Shown here one piece after another: positions 8,941 to 17,761 of a stretch of DNA of 64,000 nucleotides. Both the position numbers and the translations under genes were made by a program. A model generated the notes under the pieces. The model had not been told where the DNA came from and did not search any database. It worked only from the letters and a program-made list of their open reading frames with translations. Within the stretch, counting starts at the first letter, position 1. Each line of letters opens with the position of its first letter. Source of the DNA: a bacterium (GTDB lineage: Bacteria; Hydrothermota; UBA3073; JACQXS01; JAQTXJ01); contig JAQUPX010000001.1 of the NCBI GenBank assembly GCA_028716385.1, forward strand, positions 470,775-534,774, read 5' to 3'.

Positions 8941-9588
8941 TTACCCGTTCAATTTACTTGTTCCAAAGATAATAAAACTTATACCCATCACAGTCAAAAA
9001 TACGCCTAATATAAGGACAATAAATCTATAAACCGAAGGTTTTATTTTCCTTATCCCTTTTGCAGTCAATACGGCAATAATCCCATACCACAAAAAATCT
9101 GACGATATATGCCCGAAATAAAAAGCAAAAGGTCCATAAATACCGGTTTCTTTTGATAGAAGTATATAATTTAACCCTACTGTTGCCCACCAGATATACC
9201 AGTATGGGTTTGAAAGAGTTGCGAAAATCCCCTGGAAAATACCGGAGTTTTGTTTTGATAAATGTGAATTTGTCTCTGGGTTTATAAATTCAATGTCTAT
9301 TTTTTTAACGGATTTCAGCATATTAATTCCCATCCATATTAGGACGAATCCACCGGTTATTCCTATAATTCCCTGGACGTTTCCCTGTAAAAATAATTGC
9401 TTTAACCCTGAAAGCAGGGATATTACTATAACGGCTTCTATTATGCTGTGCCCTATGATTATTATTAATCCACCTTTAATGCCTTTTTGAATCGTATTGT
9501 ATATATTTAATGATAATAAAGGTCCCGGCATAACGGCACCCGATAAACCTATAAATAAAGAGGTGACGAAAATAGTAAAAACATTCAT
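8941..9588 (-). CDS. LysE-family amino acid exporter
   Basis: 215 residues, about six hydrophobic segments. The N-terminal GLSGAVMPGPLLSL matches the LysE/RhtB signature (G-x-x-x-P-G-P). Predicted inner-membrane exporter of amino acids or similar metabolites; the substrate cannot be told. Single gene on the minus strand, convergent with the HDOD operon (35-base gap). Confidence 0.85.
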   Translation of the reverse strand: MNVFTIFVTSLFIGLSGAVMPGPLLSLNIYNTIQKGIKGGLIIIIGHSIIEAVIVISLLSGLKQLFLQGNVQGIIGITGGFVLIWMGINMLKSVKKIDIEFINPETNSHLSKQNSGIFQGIFATLSNPYWYIWWATVGLNYILLSKETGIYGPFAFYFGHISSDFLWYGIIAVLTAKGIRKIKPSVYRFIVLILGVFLTVMGISFIIFGTSKLNG

Positions 9589-9670
9589 TGGTTATAATAT
9601 TTTAATAAATTTGCGAATTGTCAAACTTTAACAATACAAAGTTGCTTTCAAAATGAATATTATTATCATA

Positions 9671-9706
9671 AAAAAAGCCCTTCAGGAAAACCTGAAGGGC
9701 TTTTTT
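9671..9706 (-). terminator. Rho-independent terminator after the OmpA-like gene
   Basis: Perfect stem aaaaaagcccttcagg / cctgaaggg cttttttt with an AAAA loop, 13 bases downstream of the OmpA-like stop on the minus strand. A U-tract exists in both directions. Confidence 0.92.
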
Positions 9707-9718
9707 GTTACTTACTTC

Positions 9719-11899
9719 TTATTGCGATAGTATTCTAAATTCTATTCTTCTGTTCTGTTGTCTACCCGGTTCAGTTCCGTTGTCTGCAATTGGCTGAGTT
9801 ATTCCATATCCTCTTGCAGTAAGCTTATCTGCCGAAATTCCGGCGGTTACAAGATAGTTTCTTACGGACTCGGCTCTTAATTGAGATAATGTCAAGTTGC
9901 GCGACGCATTCCCTTCTGCGCTTGCATGCCCGGAAATTTCTACTCTTACATCCGGATGCTTTTTAAGCAATTCTGCCGCATCATTTAGCATTGGATATGA
10001 TTCGGGTTTAATCTCTGCGCTGTTAACCTTGAAATTAATTCCGTGAAGCACTATCTTTTCTTCTTTTTTGAATAATTCAAAATCTTTTAGCAACGTGGCG
10101 TTTGGTTCACATACGATTACGACACCCTCGGGAACGTATTTATCTGCTTCTATCTTTACGGTATAAGTTCCTGCAGGGATTTGTGCTTTGTAAGTCCCGG
10201 TTGTTGCATCCGTTATAACATCGGGCAATTGTGTTGTCGGGAAACTAATTTTAGCATTCCCTATGCCTGCACGGGAAGCGTAATCCAATACTTTACCGGC
10301 AATAGTTGCCATTTGTGCAGCCGGAGAAAGTTCTATGTTTAATATGGTAGTTTCGCCTGCTTTACAGGTTACCGGTTGTGTCCATGGTATATAACCGCTC
10401 TTTTCCGCTTTCAAAACATAAGTGCCTGCGGATATTTCTACTCTGTATATTCCTGAAGTATCGCTTACTAACGGTGACACCTGAGTTTCCGGGAAAGATA
10501 TGTTTGCAACACAAAGCATACGAGAAACCCTGTCCGTAATTTTACCCGTAATAATAGCAGGTTTTTCTACAGGTTTCCTTTCCAATCTAAAGTTCAAAAT
10601 CTGTTTTTCTCCTGCGGTTATTAAAACAGTCTGTTCTTCCGATGATTTATATTTTCCTTTTTCGATAGGAGACGCGCTTACGATAGTTTTTCCTGCAGTG
10701 AACGTAATTGCATAACTGCCATCTTCATTTGTAGTTATTGTAGTATCAAAAGTAGGGAAAGAAATAACGGCTTTAATTCCTTTTTCATCTTCTTTATCCA
10801 TTACTTTTCCGGCAAGCGTTCCTGTAGAAATAGGTGCAGGAGGTTTCATATAATTGAATCCATGAGAGAAAATCAAGTTGGCTCTCCATGGAGGAGTTGC
10901 TCCAAACCCGTTTAATTCATACCTGCTGGCATTGTCGGGCAGATTATTTGAAAAATTCCAACCGGATTCGTCATAACCTGAAACTTTAAAGTCTACAGCA
11001 ATAGTAATCCAGCTGTTTGCAAGCGTTTCAAATCTTAATCCCGGTGTAACATAAATTCCACCGTCATCTAACCTCTCTTTATCTGCTGCAGGCAACATCC
11101 TTTGTTCGCCATACAGTTCAATAAATGGAGAGAAGAATTGATACTGCCCTTCTACACCAACACCATAACTGAGTTTGCTGTCTCCATAAGGATAATGCAT
11201 ATACCCAAAATTAAGATGGGCGATAAGAGCTGGTTCGGCAACCAATACTCCGCTTATTAATAATTTTCCTCCATAAGATACACCGTCGTTAGTAAAAAAC
11301 CTATGAACACCTCCATCATTTTTTCTGCAGGGATACCCAAATACCGTATCCTGCCCGCACAATTCAGGAATAGCCGTCTTTTTTGCTCCCGTTGGGAATG
11401 AAAGTAACGGGTAAATTCCTACATTAAACTTTTTTGCAAGATCTGTGGGAAATAATTGTGGCAATTGAGTTGGAGTAAATTTTACGCCTAAGTCTACATC
11501 GCTAAATCCGTAACTTACACATCCTGAACCTAGGGCATTCGCAATACCTGTAACGGTATCTTCCATTGCATCAGCAAGAAAGGCCGAGCTAATATTCACT
11601 TCAAGACAATTAGTTATAGAAAATCCTAACGCAAAAGGTATGTCAACCATAACGCAATTCCCTTTCTGTGCACTGTATGAAGTATCAGCAACAGGAAATT
11701 TACATATGGATTTTAATGCTATGCTATCCGTACTCCTGTTTTGACTTGCTTTCCCACCCCATATAAAATAAAGCCGGCCCATATGCTCAGGTGAAGCAGA
11801 AAGTACTTTGTTTAGTCCGCTTACTCCTGTTGGAGCTGGTACGGCAGATAGGTACGAACATATAAAAATCGCACCTATTATGAATCCCAATTTTTTCAT
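9719..11899 (-). CDS. OmpA-family outer-membrane protein with carboxypeptidase-like repeats
   Basis: 726 residues. Signal peptide (MKKLGFIIGAIFICSYLSA); a barrel-like region up to about residue 350; three tandem CarboxypepD_reg-type beta-sandwich repeats, each with G-K-V/I-x-D...I-S-F-P...G-x-Y...I-x-A-G-x-Y (about 357-440, 445-525, 530-610); and an OmpA domain from about 615 with FKVNSAEIKPES, ISGHASAEG and NLTLSQLRAESV...RRIEFRI, which contacts peptidoglycan. It probably tethers the outer membrane to the wall. Strong RBS (aaggaggtaag). Terminated by the hairpin at 9671-9706. Confidence 0.9.
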   Translation of the reverse strand: MKKLGFIIGAIFICSYLSAVPAPTGVSGLNKVLSASPEHMGRLYFIWGGKASQNRSTDSIALKSICKFPVADTSYSAQKGNCVMVDIPFALGFSITNCLEVNISSAFLADAMEDTVTGIANALGSGCVSYGFSDVDLGVKFTPTQLPQLFPTDLAKKFNVGIYPLLSFPTGAKKTAIPELCGQDTVFGYPCRKNDGGVHRFFTNDGVSYGGKLLISGVLVAEPALIAHLNFGYMHYPYGDSKLSYGVGVEGQYQFFSPFIELYGEQRMLPAADKERLDDGGIYVTPGLRFETLANSWITIAVDFKVSGYDESGWNFSNNLPDNASRYELNGFGATPPWRANLIFSHGFNYMKPPAPISTGTLAGKVMDKEDEKGIKAVISFPTFDTTITTNEDGSYAITFTAGKTIVSASPIEKGKYKSSEEQTVLITAGEKQILNFRLERKPVEKPAIITGKITDRVSRMLCVANISFPETQVSPLVSDTSGIYRVEISAGTYVLKAEKSGYIPWTQPVTCKAGETTILNIELSPAAQMATIAGKVLDYASRAGIGNAKISFPTTQLPDVITDATTGTYKAQIPAGTYTVKIEADKYVPEGVVIVCEPNATLLKDFELFKKEEKIVLHGINFKVNSAEIKPESYPMLNDAAELLKKHPDVRVEISGHASAEGNASRNLTLSQLRAESVRNYLVTAGISADKLTARGYGITQPIADNGTEPGRQQNRRIEFRILSQ

Positions 11900-11926
11900 C
11901 TTACCTCCTTGGTAATAGATTGTGGT

Positions 11927-11943
11927 GCAAGCACCTTGCTTGC
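11927..11943. repeat. GCAAGCA-CCT-TGCTTGC hairpin
   Basis: Perfect 7-bp stem in the short gap upstream of the OmpA-like gene. A second copy with loop AGA lies at 56176-56192 in the gap before the BtuD-like gene. Confidence 0.6.
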
Positions 11944-11974
11944 TAATATTAAAAGTTTAAGTAATAGCAATAAT

Positions 11975-12904
11975 TTATTTTGTCTTAAATAAATCAAGAA
12001 ATCTATCTTCGTAAAGATTGAATAAGTTCCATCTATCGAGTTCTTCTTTTAATATATACGCTTTCTTTTTGTCATTCTTTGCCTCGTAGAACAATTGCTC
12101 AATCTTTTTACGAACAACAAAAGGAATAACTTCTTCTTCCTTATCGTTTGCCGTTTCTTCCTGACCTATATCATAAAATTGTTCCTTAATGTGTTTTCTG
12201 ATTTCCGATAAATCCTTTACAAGTTCCTGAATCTGTAAGTCTATTTCACTTAAGTTTACTTTTATTTTCAATATCTGCTCGAAAACCTTTACTATTGCTC
12301 TTGAAGCTTGAGGATTCGGGAACCCTATGGCATAAGCAGGTATGGTAGATAATAAACAGGCGGCAGGAATATCGTAATGTTCCGCTTGCCCTACCAATAA
12401 CCCATTTGCTCCTACTATTTCTCCCATATCTAAAGGCTTTAAATGGTACTCGTTTAACATAAGTTCTCTTAGCCGTTTCGTAGTCCCTGCGCTATAAACT
12501 TTTGGAGGTTCTTCAAGCCTCATAGGTACCGGGAATGCAGCTGCAGTAAAAATAGTTTTTACTCCTAAATCTTTTGCAAATTTAAGAATGGAATCTATTA
12601 ATAATAGAGTTGGCTTGGGCCTTAATTGAACTTCGCCTTCAAAAACAATAAGGTTGAAAGCAGCGCTTTTTTTGTAATAAAACATGTTTCGTGGCATAAG
12701 AGGCAACTGAACCTGCCCTTTATCTACTATGACGGCTTCAGGAATCGTAAATTCAGGAGCTTCTATTTCAGCTAAAGGTTCTAACTTTAATTTTCTTCTG
12801 AGATAATCTACCGCTCTAATTCCAACATTGCCAACCCCTGGCCAAGCAGCAAGCATAATTGGAGACTTTATACCCTCTATCTTTTGATAGGTCTTTAATT
12901 TCAT
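11975..12904 (-). CDS. PAC2-family protein
   Basis: 309 residues. The N-terminal AAWPGVGNVGIRAVDYLRRKL and central GANGLLVGQAEHYDIPAACLL are typical of the PAC2 (proteasome assembly chaperone 2-like) family, widespread in archaea and some bacteria with unknown bacterial role. The last 90 residues are charged and probably helical. It lies 9 bases downstream of the HEAT-repeat gene on the same strand, suggesting co-transcription. Confidence 0.85.
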   Translation of the reverse strand: MKLKTYQKIEGIKSPIMLAAWPGVGNVGIRAVDYLRRKLKLEPLAEIEAPEFTIPEAVIVDKGQVQLPLMPRNMFYYKKSAAFNLIVFEGEVQLRPKPTLLLIDSILKFAKDLGVKTIFTAAAFPVPMRLEEPPKVYSAGTTKRLRELMLNEYHLKPLDMGEIVGANGLLVGQAEHYDIPAACLLSTIPAYAIGFPNPQASRAIVKVFEQILKIKVNLSEIDLQIQELVKDLSEIRKHIKEQFYDIGQEETANDKEEEVIPFVVRKKIEQLFYEAKNDKKKAYILKEELDRWNLFNLYEDRFLDLFKTK

Positions 12905-12913
12905 AGACGAAGA

Positions 12914-14368
12914 CTAGTATGACCTATTGCCGGGCTTTTCCCTGATTTTACTCGCAGCAAGTCTTGCCGCTTCTCTTGTTTTCAGGTCTATGTCGTGCTG
13001 TGCCGTATAATCTAAAGATATTAGAGCTTCCCTTCTGCCGAGTTCACCGAAAGAAGTAGCAGCAAGATAACGAATATCATTATCCGCGTCGCGCAAAGCT
13101 TTTAATAACGGGTCAAAAACTGTCCTAAATGGTAATTGTCCTAACGAGACAGCTGCTAATGTTCGTAATCCCCAGTCTTTATTTTTATCCCTTGTTATGC
13201 GGAATAGAGTTGTATCGCATAGAGGGGCTCCAATATTACCAAGGGCTACTACCATAGCTTTTGATACCAATAAACTTGTGTCATCAACAAATTCTATAAG
13301 AGATGGAACGGCGGAAACGTCTTTTATCACTCCTAAAGCGACCGATGATCTTGCCCTGATGGTTGAATCCGGGTCTTCAAGAACTTCTACCAGACATCTT
13401 ACACCTCTCACATCTTTTGTTTTTTCTATTCTTTGTATTGCATACAAACGAGCAGGCTTTTTGGAATCTCCTATAGCTCCTACTACCTTTGCCAATAAAT
13501 CAATCTCGTCGTTCCTGTTAAGGAAAGAATCTAATGTCATAGTTGCATATTCACGTGTGTCATCAGGTTCTAATAGCTCAATAAGTATGGGTATTGTTCC
13601 TCTATCATTGCCTACAAGGGTGCCAAGTGCATCCGAAGCCCCTTTTCTGACTGAAGCATCGGGGTCTTTTAATGTTCTTACCAACGTTGGCATTGCTCCC
13701 GGCTTATCCGCTATTTCCATTAATGCTTGTGTTAGTGCTACACGACACTTCGGGTCATCTTCTATTTCCGGTTTTAATCTTTTTGTCATAGGCTCTACCG
13801 CTGCTTTTGCTTTCAGGCTACCTAATGCATAAATGGTTTCTTCCCTTAATTTTGGGGATGCCGGGTCATCAAGCACGGCTATAAGAGAAGGAATTGCCTG
13901 TTTCTCGTCTAATATTGCAAGCGCTTCTGCTATTCTTGCTCTTCTTTGAAAGGTAACCGTTGAATCTCTTATTGCCTGCACTATAATTGAAACGCCACTT
14001 CTGTCATGCAATCTTGCAAGCGCTTCACCTGCTGCATAACGAACGGAAGGATAAGGATCTTTTAATCTCTCTCTAAGCGGTGTTATCGCTTTTCTGTCTC
14101 CCAGTTTTCCAAGCGCTTCCGCAACGTTTTCACGAACCTTTTCTATTTCATCTTTCAATGCTGTTATCAAATGCGGAACCGCAAAACAATCTCCGGCATC
14201 GCCAAGTATTTCTGCTGCTTCCCAACGTTTTTTTGGAATGCCATATTTTAAATCCTGGACATACAGTGTGCGTTCGCCCTTATCTTGAATAACTTCTCTC
14301 ATTGCTCCTCTTGCAAATAATAACTCGGGCCCTATTAGGACACCTAGTAACAAAATTACTCTTACCAT
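12914..14368 (-). CDS. Exported HEAT-repeat protein
   Basis: 484 residues with a signal peptide (MVRVILLLGVLIGPELLFA) followed by about twelve HEAT/PBS-lyase-type helical repeats of about 31 residues (AVPHLITALKD..., SVRYAAGEALARL, ASVRKGASDAL). Such solenoids are protein-binding scaffolds; this one should be periplasmic. No lyase function should be assumed from the PBS-like repeats. Upstream partner of the PAC2 gene. Confidence 0.87.
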   Translation of the reverse strand: MVRVILLLGVLIGPELLFARGAMREVIQDKGERTLYVQDLKYGIPKKRWEAAEILGDAGDCFAVPHLITALKDEIEKVRENVAEALGKLGDRKAITPLRERLKDPYPSVRYAAGEALARLHDRSGVSIIVQAIRDSTVTFQRRARIAEALAILDEKQAIPSLIAVLDDPASPKLREETIYALGSLKAKAAVEPMTKRLKPEIEDDPKCRVALTQALMEIADKPGAMPTLVRTLKDPDASVRKGASDALGTLVGNDRGTIPILIELLEPDDTREYATMTLDSFLNRNDEIDLLAKVVGAIGDSKKPARLYAIQRIEKTKDVRGVRCLVEVLEDPDSTIRARSSVALGVIKDVSAVPSLIEFVDDTSLLVSKAMVVALGNIGAPLCDTTLFRITRDKNKDWGLRTLAAVSLGQLPFRTVFDPLLKALRDADNDIRYLAATSFGELGRREALISLDYTAQHDIDLKTREAARLAASKIREKPGNRSY

Positions 14369-14480
14369 TTTACCCCCTTAACAAAAATCTCTTAATAAAT
14401 TTAGTCTATATTATCCTAATTAATTACCTGTTGTCAATAAATTTTTACTACTTTTACTACTTTACTGCTTTATAAGTATA

Positions 14481-15575
14481 CTATTTATGACTTGCGTTCT
14501 TGTAAAATGGCGGTGTGACAACCTCTGCCGGCTCAAATTTCCCTCTGCAATCTACCTCTATTTTGGTTCCCGGATTAGTATAAGCTAATTTTATATACCC
14601 AAGCCCGATTCCTTTCTTTATTGAAGGTGAAAAATTGCCGCTGGTTACTTCACCTATTTCTTCGCCATTCGGCGTTCTTATTTTATAATGTTGTCTTGGA
14701 ATTGCAATCCCTGCCATTGTAAAAGCTATTAGTTTCGTTGCTAACCCTTTTGACTTTTTCTCAAGAAGCACTTCTTTGCCGACAAACTTAGGTTTGTCAA
14801 GCTTAGTTATCCAACCAAGCCCGGCTTCAAGAGGATTAGTATGTTGACTTATATCATTACCATAGAGAGTATATTTCATTTCCAGCCTTAATAAATCTCT
14901 GGCGCCTAAACCTATAGGTTCAATCTCAAATTTTTTCCCGGCTTTCATAAGCTCATCCCACATTTTTGTCCCGAAATTTGCAGGAAAATAAAGCTCAAAA
15001 CCGTCTTCCCCTGTATAACCTGTGCGAGCAATAAATGTTGGTATTCCGGCTATCGTTCCGTGAGCGCTTCTGTAATATCCGATTTTGCTTAAATCAATGT
15101 TCGAAAGAGGTTGAAGAACTTCTTCTGTCTTAGGTCCCTGGATTGCAAGTTGAGTTATCTCGTCGCTTAAATCTACAAATTTTACATCTGCAGGTTTATG
15201 TTCTAACATCCATTTTATGTCTTTGTCTTTGTTTGCCGCATTTATTACTATCCACCACTTCCCTTCTAATTTATAAACCAATATGTCATCTACTATCCCG
15301 CCGTCCGGATAACACATGGCAGAATATTGCGCCTGGAAAAGTTCAAGCTTGCTTGCATCGTTCGTTGAAATCTCGTTTATAAAATCTAACGCTTTTTCTC
15401 CGCTGACTTCAACTCTTCCCATATGCGCTACGTCAAATACGCCAACCGTCGTCCTAACTCGGTTAACTTCCTGAGTTATTCCTTTATACTGAATTGGCAT
15501 CTCAAAACCTGCAAATGGCACGATTTTGCCACCTGCTTCCACATGTTTATTGAAAAATGCAGTCTTCTTAAGCAT
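14481..15575 (-). CDS. gcvT: Aminomethyltransferase (glycine cleavage T protein)
   Basis: 364 residues, the usual length. N-terminal AGGKIVPFAGFEMPIQYKGI, the folate/catalytic region PDGGIVDDILVYK, IQGPK, ARTGYTGEDGFELYF and C-terminal EVTSGNFSPSIKKGIGLGYI all match GcvT. It transfers the methylene group from the aminomethyl-lipoyl H protein to tetrahydrofolate, releasing ammonia. RBS aaaaaaggag before ATG. gcvPA (38.6 kb) and glyA (51.3 kb) are elsewhere in the window; gcvH and gcvPB are not in it. Confidence 0.95.
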   Translation of the reverse strand: MLKKTAFFNKHVEAGGKIVPFAGFEMPIQYKGITQEVNRVRTTVGVFDVAHMGRVEVSGEKALDFINEISTNDASKLELFQAQYSAMCYPDGGIVDDILVYKLEGKWWIVINAANKDKDIKWMLEHKPADVKFVDLSDEITQLAIQGPKTEEVLQPLSNIDLSKIGYYRSAHGTIAGIPTFIARTGYTGEDGFELYFPANFGTKMWDELMKAGKKFEIEPIGLGARDLLRLEMKYTLYGNDISQHTNPLEAGLGWITKLDKPKFVGKEVLLEKKSKGLATKLIAFTMAGIAIPRQHYKIRTPNGEEIGEVTSGNFSPSIKKGIGLGYIKLAYTNPGTKIEVDCRGKFEPAEVVTPPFYKNASHK

Positions 15576-15592
15576 GTTAACTCCTTTTTTAA

Positions 15593-15652
15593 GTTGGAGT
15601 TTCCGATCCGCTTGAAGCGGAAGGATTGCTCCACCTTATCCAGCTATGCTGG
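15593..15652. repeat. Double-hairpin ATAAG element, diverged copy
   Basis: Read on the minus strand: CCAGC-ATA-GCTGG, then ATAAG, then an outer arm pair related to GTTAGAG/CTCTAAC (here GGTGGAG/CTCCAAC, one mismatch) enclosing the nested palindrome TCCGCTTGAAGCGGA at 15607-15621. Same architecture as 28289-28349 and 59291-59403. The first hairpin overlaps the 3' end of the nitroreductase gene and supplies its stop codon. Confidence 0.7.
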
Positions 15653-16171
15653 GTTATTTTTTTGAAAAGTTTCGTAACTTATTATCTCGGTTAATGGTTT
15701 ACGACTTTTAGGAACAGGTGAATCAGATGGATACCCCACAGGTAACAAACTTACGACCTTATATTCATCCGGAACGTTCAGTATTTTTTTTACTTCTTCC
15801 TGCGAAAATGCTCCTATCCAACAACTACCTAATCCTAGTGCGGTTGCCTGTAATGTAATGTGGTCAATCGCTATCGCAAGGTCTACCGCATAAGCCGGTA
15901 CTGCGCAACTCATAATACGCTCGGGATTAGTGCTGACGGCTGCGATAACAACCGGAGCATCCGCAATGAATTTTTGATTGGCTGCCGCATTGGAAAGAGC
16001 TTTTCTTGTTCCTTTGTCGCGGACAACTATAAACTTCCATTGCTGTCTGTTTGATGCGGAAGGAGCAAGTCGGGCAGATTCCAATAACTTGTTTAATGCC
16101 TCTTCGGGTATTTCTTTTGAATTATATGCCCTTACGCTTCGTCTTTCTTTTATTGCTTGTGAAACATCCAT
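15644..16171 (-). CDS. Nitroreductase-family flavoprotein
   Basis: 175 residues. RRSVRAYNSKEIPEE and ARLAPSASNRQQWKFIVV form the FMN phosphate-binding N-terminus; GLGSCWIGAF and LLPVGYPSD complete the fold. Predicted FMN- and NAD(P)H-dependent oxidoreductase of unknown substrate. The final residues (KNNPA and stop) come from the double-hairpin repeat, so the C-terminus has probably been trimmed or replaced by it. Confidence 0.88.
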   Translation of the reverse strand: MDVSQAIKERRSVRAYNSKEIPEEALNKLLESARLAPSASNRQQWKFIVVRDKGTRKALSNAAANQKFIADAPVVIAAVSTNPERIMSCAVPAYAVDLAIAIDHITLQATALGLGSCWIGAFSQEEVKKILNVPDEYKVVSLLPVGYPSDSPVPKSRKPLTEIISYETFQKNNPA

Positions 16172-16467
16172 AATTTAGTATTGCTTACTATGCCCAATCT
16201 AAATACATTTTATTAAAAATCAAGTTTTATTTTGTAAAAGTTTATTTAAGTTTAACGCATTGTCTGATTTTTTGTTTGCCCCTTTTAATAACTTCTCTGT
16301 TTCTCCTAAATAATGCTGGTTTATATTTTTCATTCTTCTGTCTCCATCTACTGGAAATTGCACATAGAAAATGCTTGGCAGGTTATTGTTAGAAAAAGAT
16401 TGACAAAAGGGCAATAGAAAATACTCTATTAGTGTAGATATAGAATGTACAAAAACAAGGAGGATAT

Positions 16468-17388
16468 ATGAGAAATTTTTTAAGCGTTTTTGGAGTTGTA
16501 ATTCTTACGACAGGAATTGCCTCTGCTCAGATATATTACCCAATGCATATTGGGGACAGGTGGGTCCAACAATCCGATACTATGTATGGGGCATATAATC
16601 CCGTAATATTCACAAAGACTATACTGACTACTGATTCTATAAATGGAAAAGAGTATTTTCAGACATATCAAAAAATATCCGGTGGGGCTACAGGGCACTG
16701 GAGTACCTGGATACGAAAAGATTCTACAGGCGTTATAATGGGAGGTTTTGGCGATTCTGCTACAGGACCTACTACCCCTATTAACCCGACTCTCTTGCTT
16801 TTCCCAAAAGAAGCAGTGGATTCAGGGTATGAATGGGATTTTTACTCTGCTGTAATGGGTGGCCATTACCATTATCTTTCAGAAGGCAATATCGGAACGG
16901 TCACTGTCCCTGCAGGGACGTTTAATAATTGCTACAGAGCTCGCTTAATAGTTGATACTACTTTAGGTAGCGTTACAGATACTACAAGAATAGGTTATTA
17001 TTATTATGCCCCGGATGTTGGCGAAATCAGAAACCAGACAGTTTACCCGGCAAATCAGGTTATGAATTTAAGACTTACTAGTTATAAAATCGGTATAGAA
17101 GAATCCCAAACTCCGAAATCCGCAATCCAAAATCCAAAATTGAAACTCTCCCAAAACCCATTCGCTCAATCAACAATTATTAGTTATTTTATGCCTTCGA
17201 ATTCTAATTCTCTATTAACGATTTACGATGTCACAGGCAAACTTGTCAAAACGCTTGTAAATGAAAAACAATCTTCCGGTACTCATAATATTACTTTAAA
17301 TGCTGGAACGCTTTCTTCCGGTATCTATTTCGTGATACTGACAACAGATAAACATAAACTAACAAAAAAACTAGTAGTAATGAAATAA
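16468..17388 (+). CDS. T9SS-sorted exported protein, function unknown
   Basis: 306 residues with a strong RBS (aaggaggatat). Signal peptide ending ASA, a body of about 190 residues beginning QIYYPMHIGDRWVQQ (a start common in FCB exported proteins of unknown function) and the linker PKSAIQNPKLKLSQ, then a T9SS domain (NPFAQSTIISYFM, IYDVTGKLVKTL, SSGIYFVIL, KKLVVMK). Flanked upstream by a 296-base gap in which the 64-aa minus-strand ORF is not convincing. Confidence 0.82.
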   Translation: MRNFLSVFGVVILTTGIASAQIYYPMHIGDRWVQQSDTMYGAYNPVIFTKTILTTDSINGKEYFQTYQKISGGATGHWSTWIRKDSTGVIMGGFGDSATGPTTPINPTLLLFPKEAVDSGYEWDFYSAVMGGHYHYLSEGNIGTVTVPAGTFNNCYRARLIVDTTLGSVTDTTRIGYYYYAPDVGEIRNQTVYPANQVMNLRLTSYKIGIEESQTPKSAIQNPKLKLSQNPFAQSTIISYFMPSNSNSLLTIYDVTGKLVKTLVNEKQSSGTHNITLNAGTLSSGIYFVILTTDKHKLTKKLVVMK

Positions 17389-17761
17389 CGTTGGGAATTC
17401 TATCTGGCTATGCGGGAGAAACATACTCAAAAAGCGATTATTCTGAAATAAGAAAAATATCTGTTATGATTTAGTTGTTACTACTATAATTTAGAGTCTT
17501 TGGCGGGAGTTATCTTGCATGCCTTAATCTTGCCCGCTTACCGTTTTTTGGGTAGGTCTAGATTTCCTGTTTTTTTTAACTCTATAACTTTTTATTTGCA
17601 TGTTTCCCGTGCAAATCCGTGTCTATTCTCCGTGGCCAAAAGTTTTTTGTTGTCTGTTTTAATCTTGTGAAAATCTGTGTAATCTTGTGGTTCCTATCTG
17701 TAAATTTTTTCTCAAACTTTATCTTGACATTACGAGTAATTTCAGGTGTATATTTGAGATT
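17389..17761. other. Intergenic region with dispersed repeats and selA promoter
   Basis: A 28-codon open stretch directly after the T9SS gene has no recognisable product. Repeat text follows at 17600-17696 (ccgtgcaaatccgtgtct, tctccgtggcc, gtgaaaatctgtgtaatc). TTGACA at 17724-17729 and TATATT at 17749-17754 could form the selA promoter, which would place transcription start at or next to the ATG at 17762. Confidence 0.5.

Noticed and set aside
13197-13832. 211-aa plus-strand ORF
   Set aside because: Antisense shadow of the HEAT-repeat gene, whose repeats are unmistakable.
16220-16414. 64-aa minus-strand ORF
   Set aside because: No RBS, no recognised family and AT-rich low-complexity content; considered a gap between genes.
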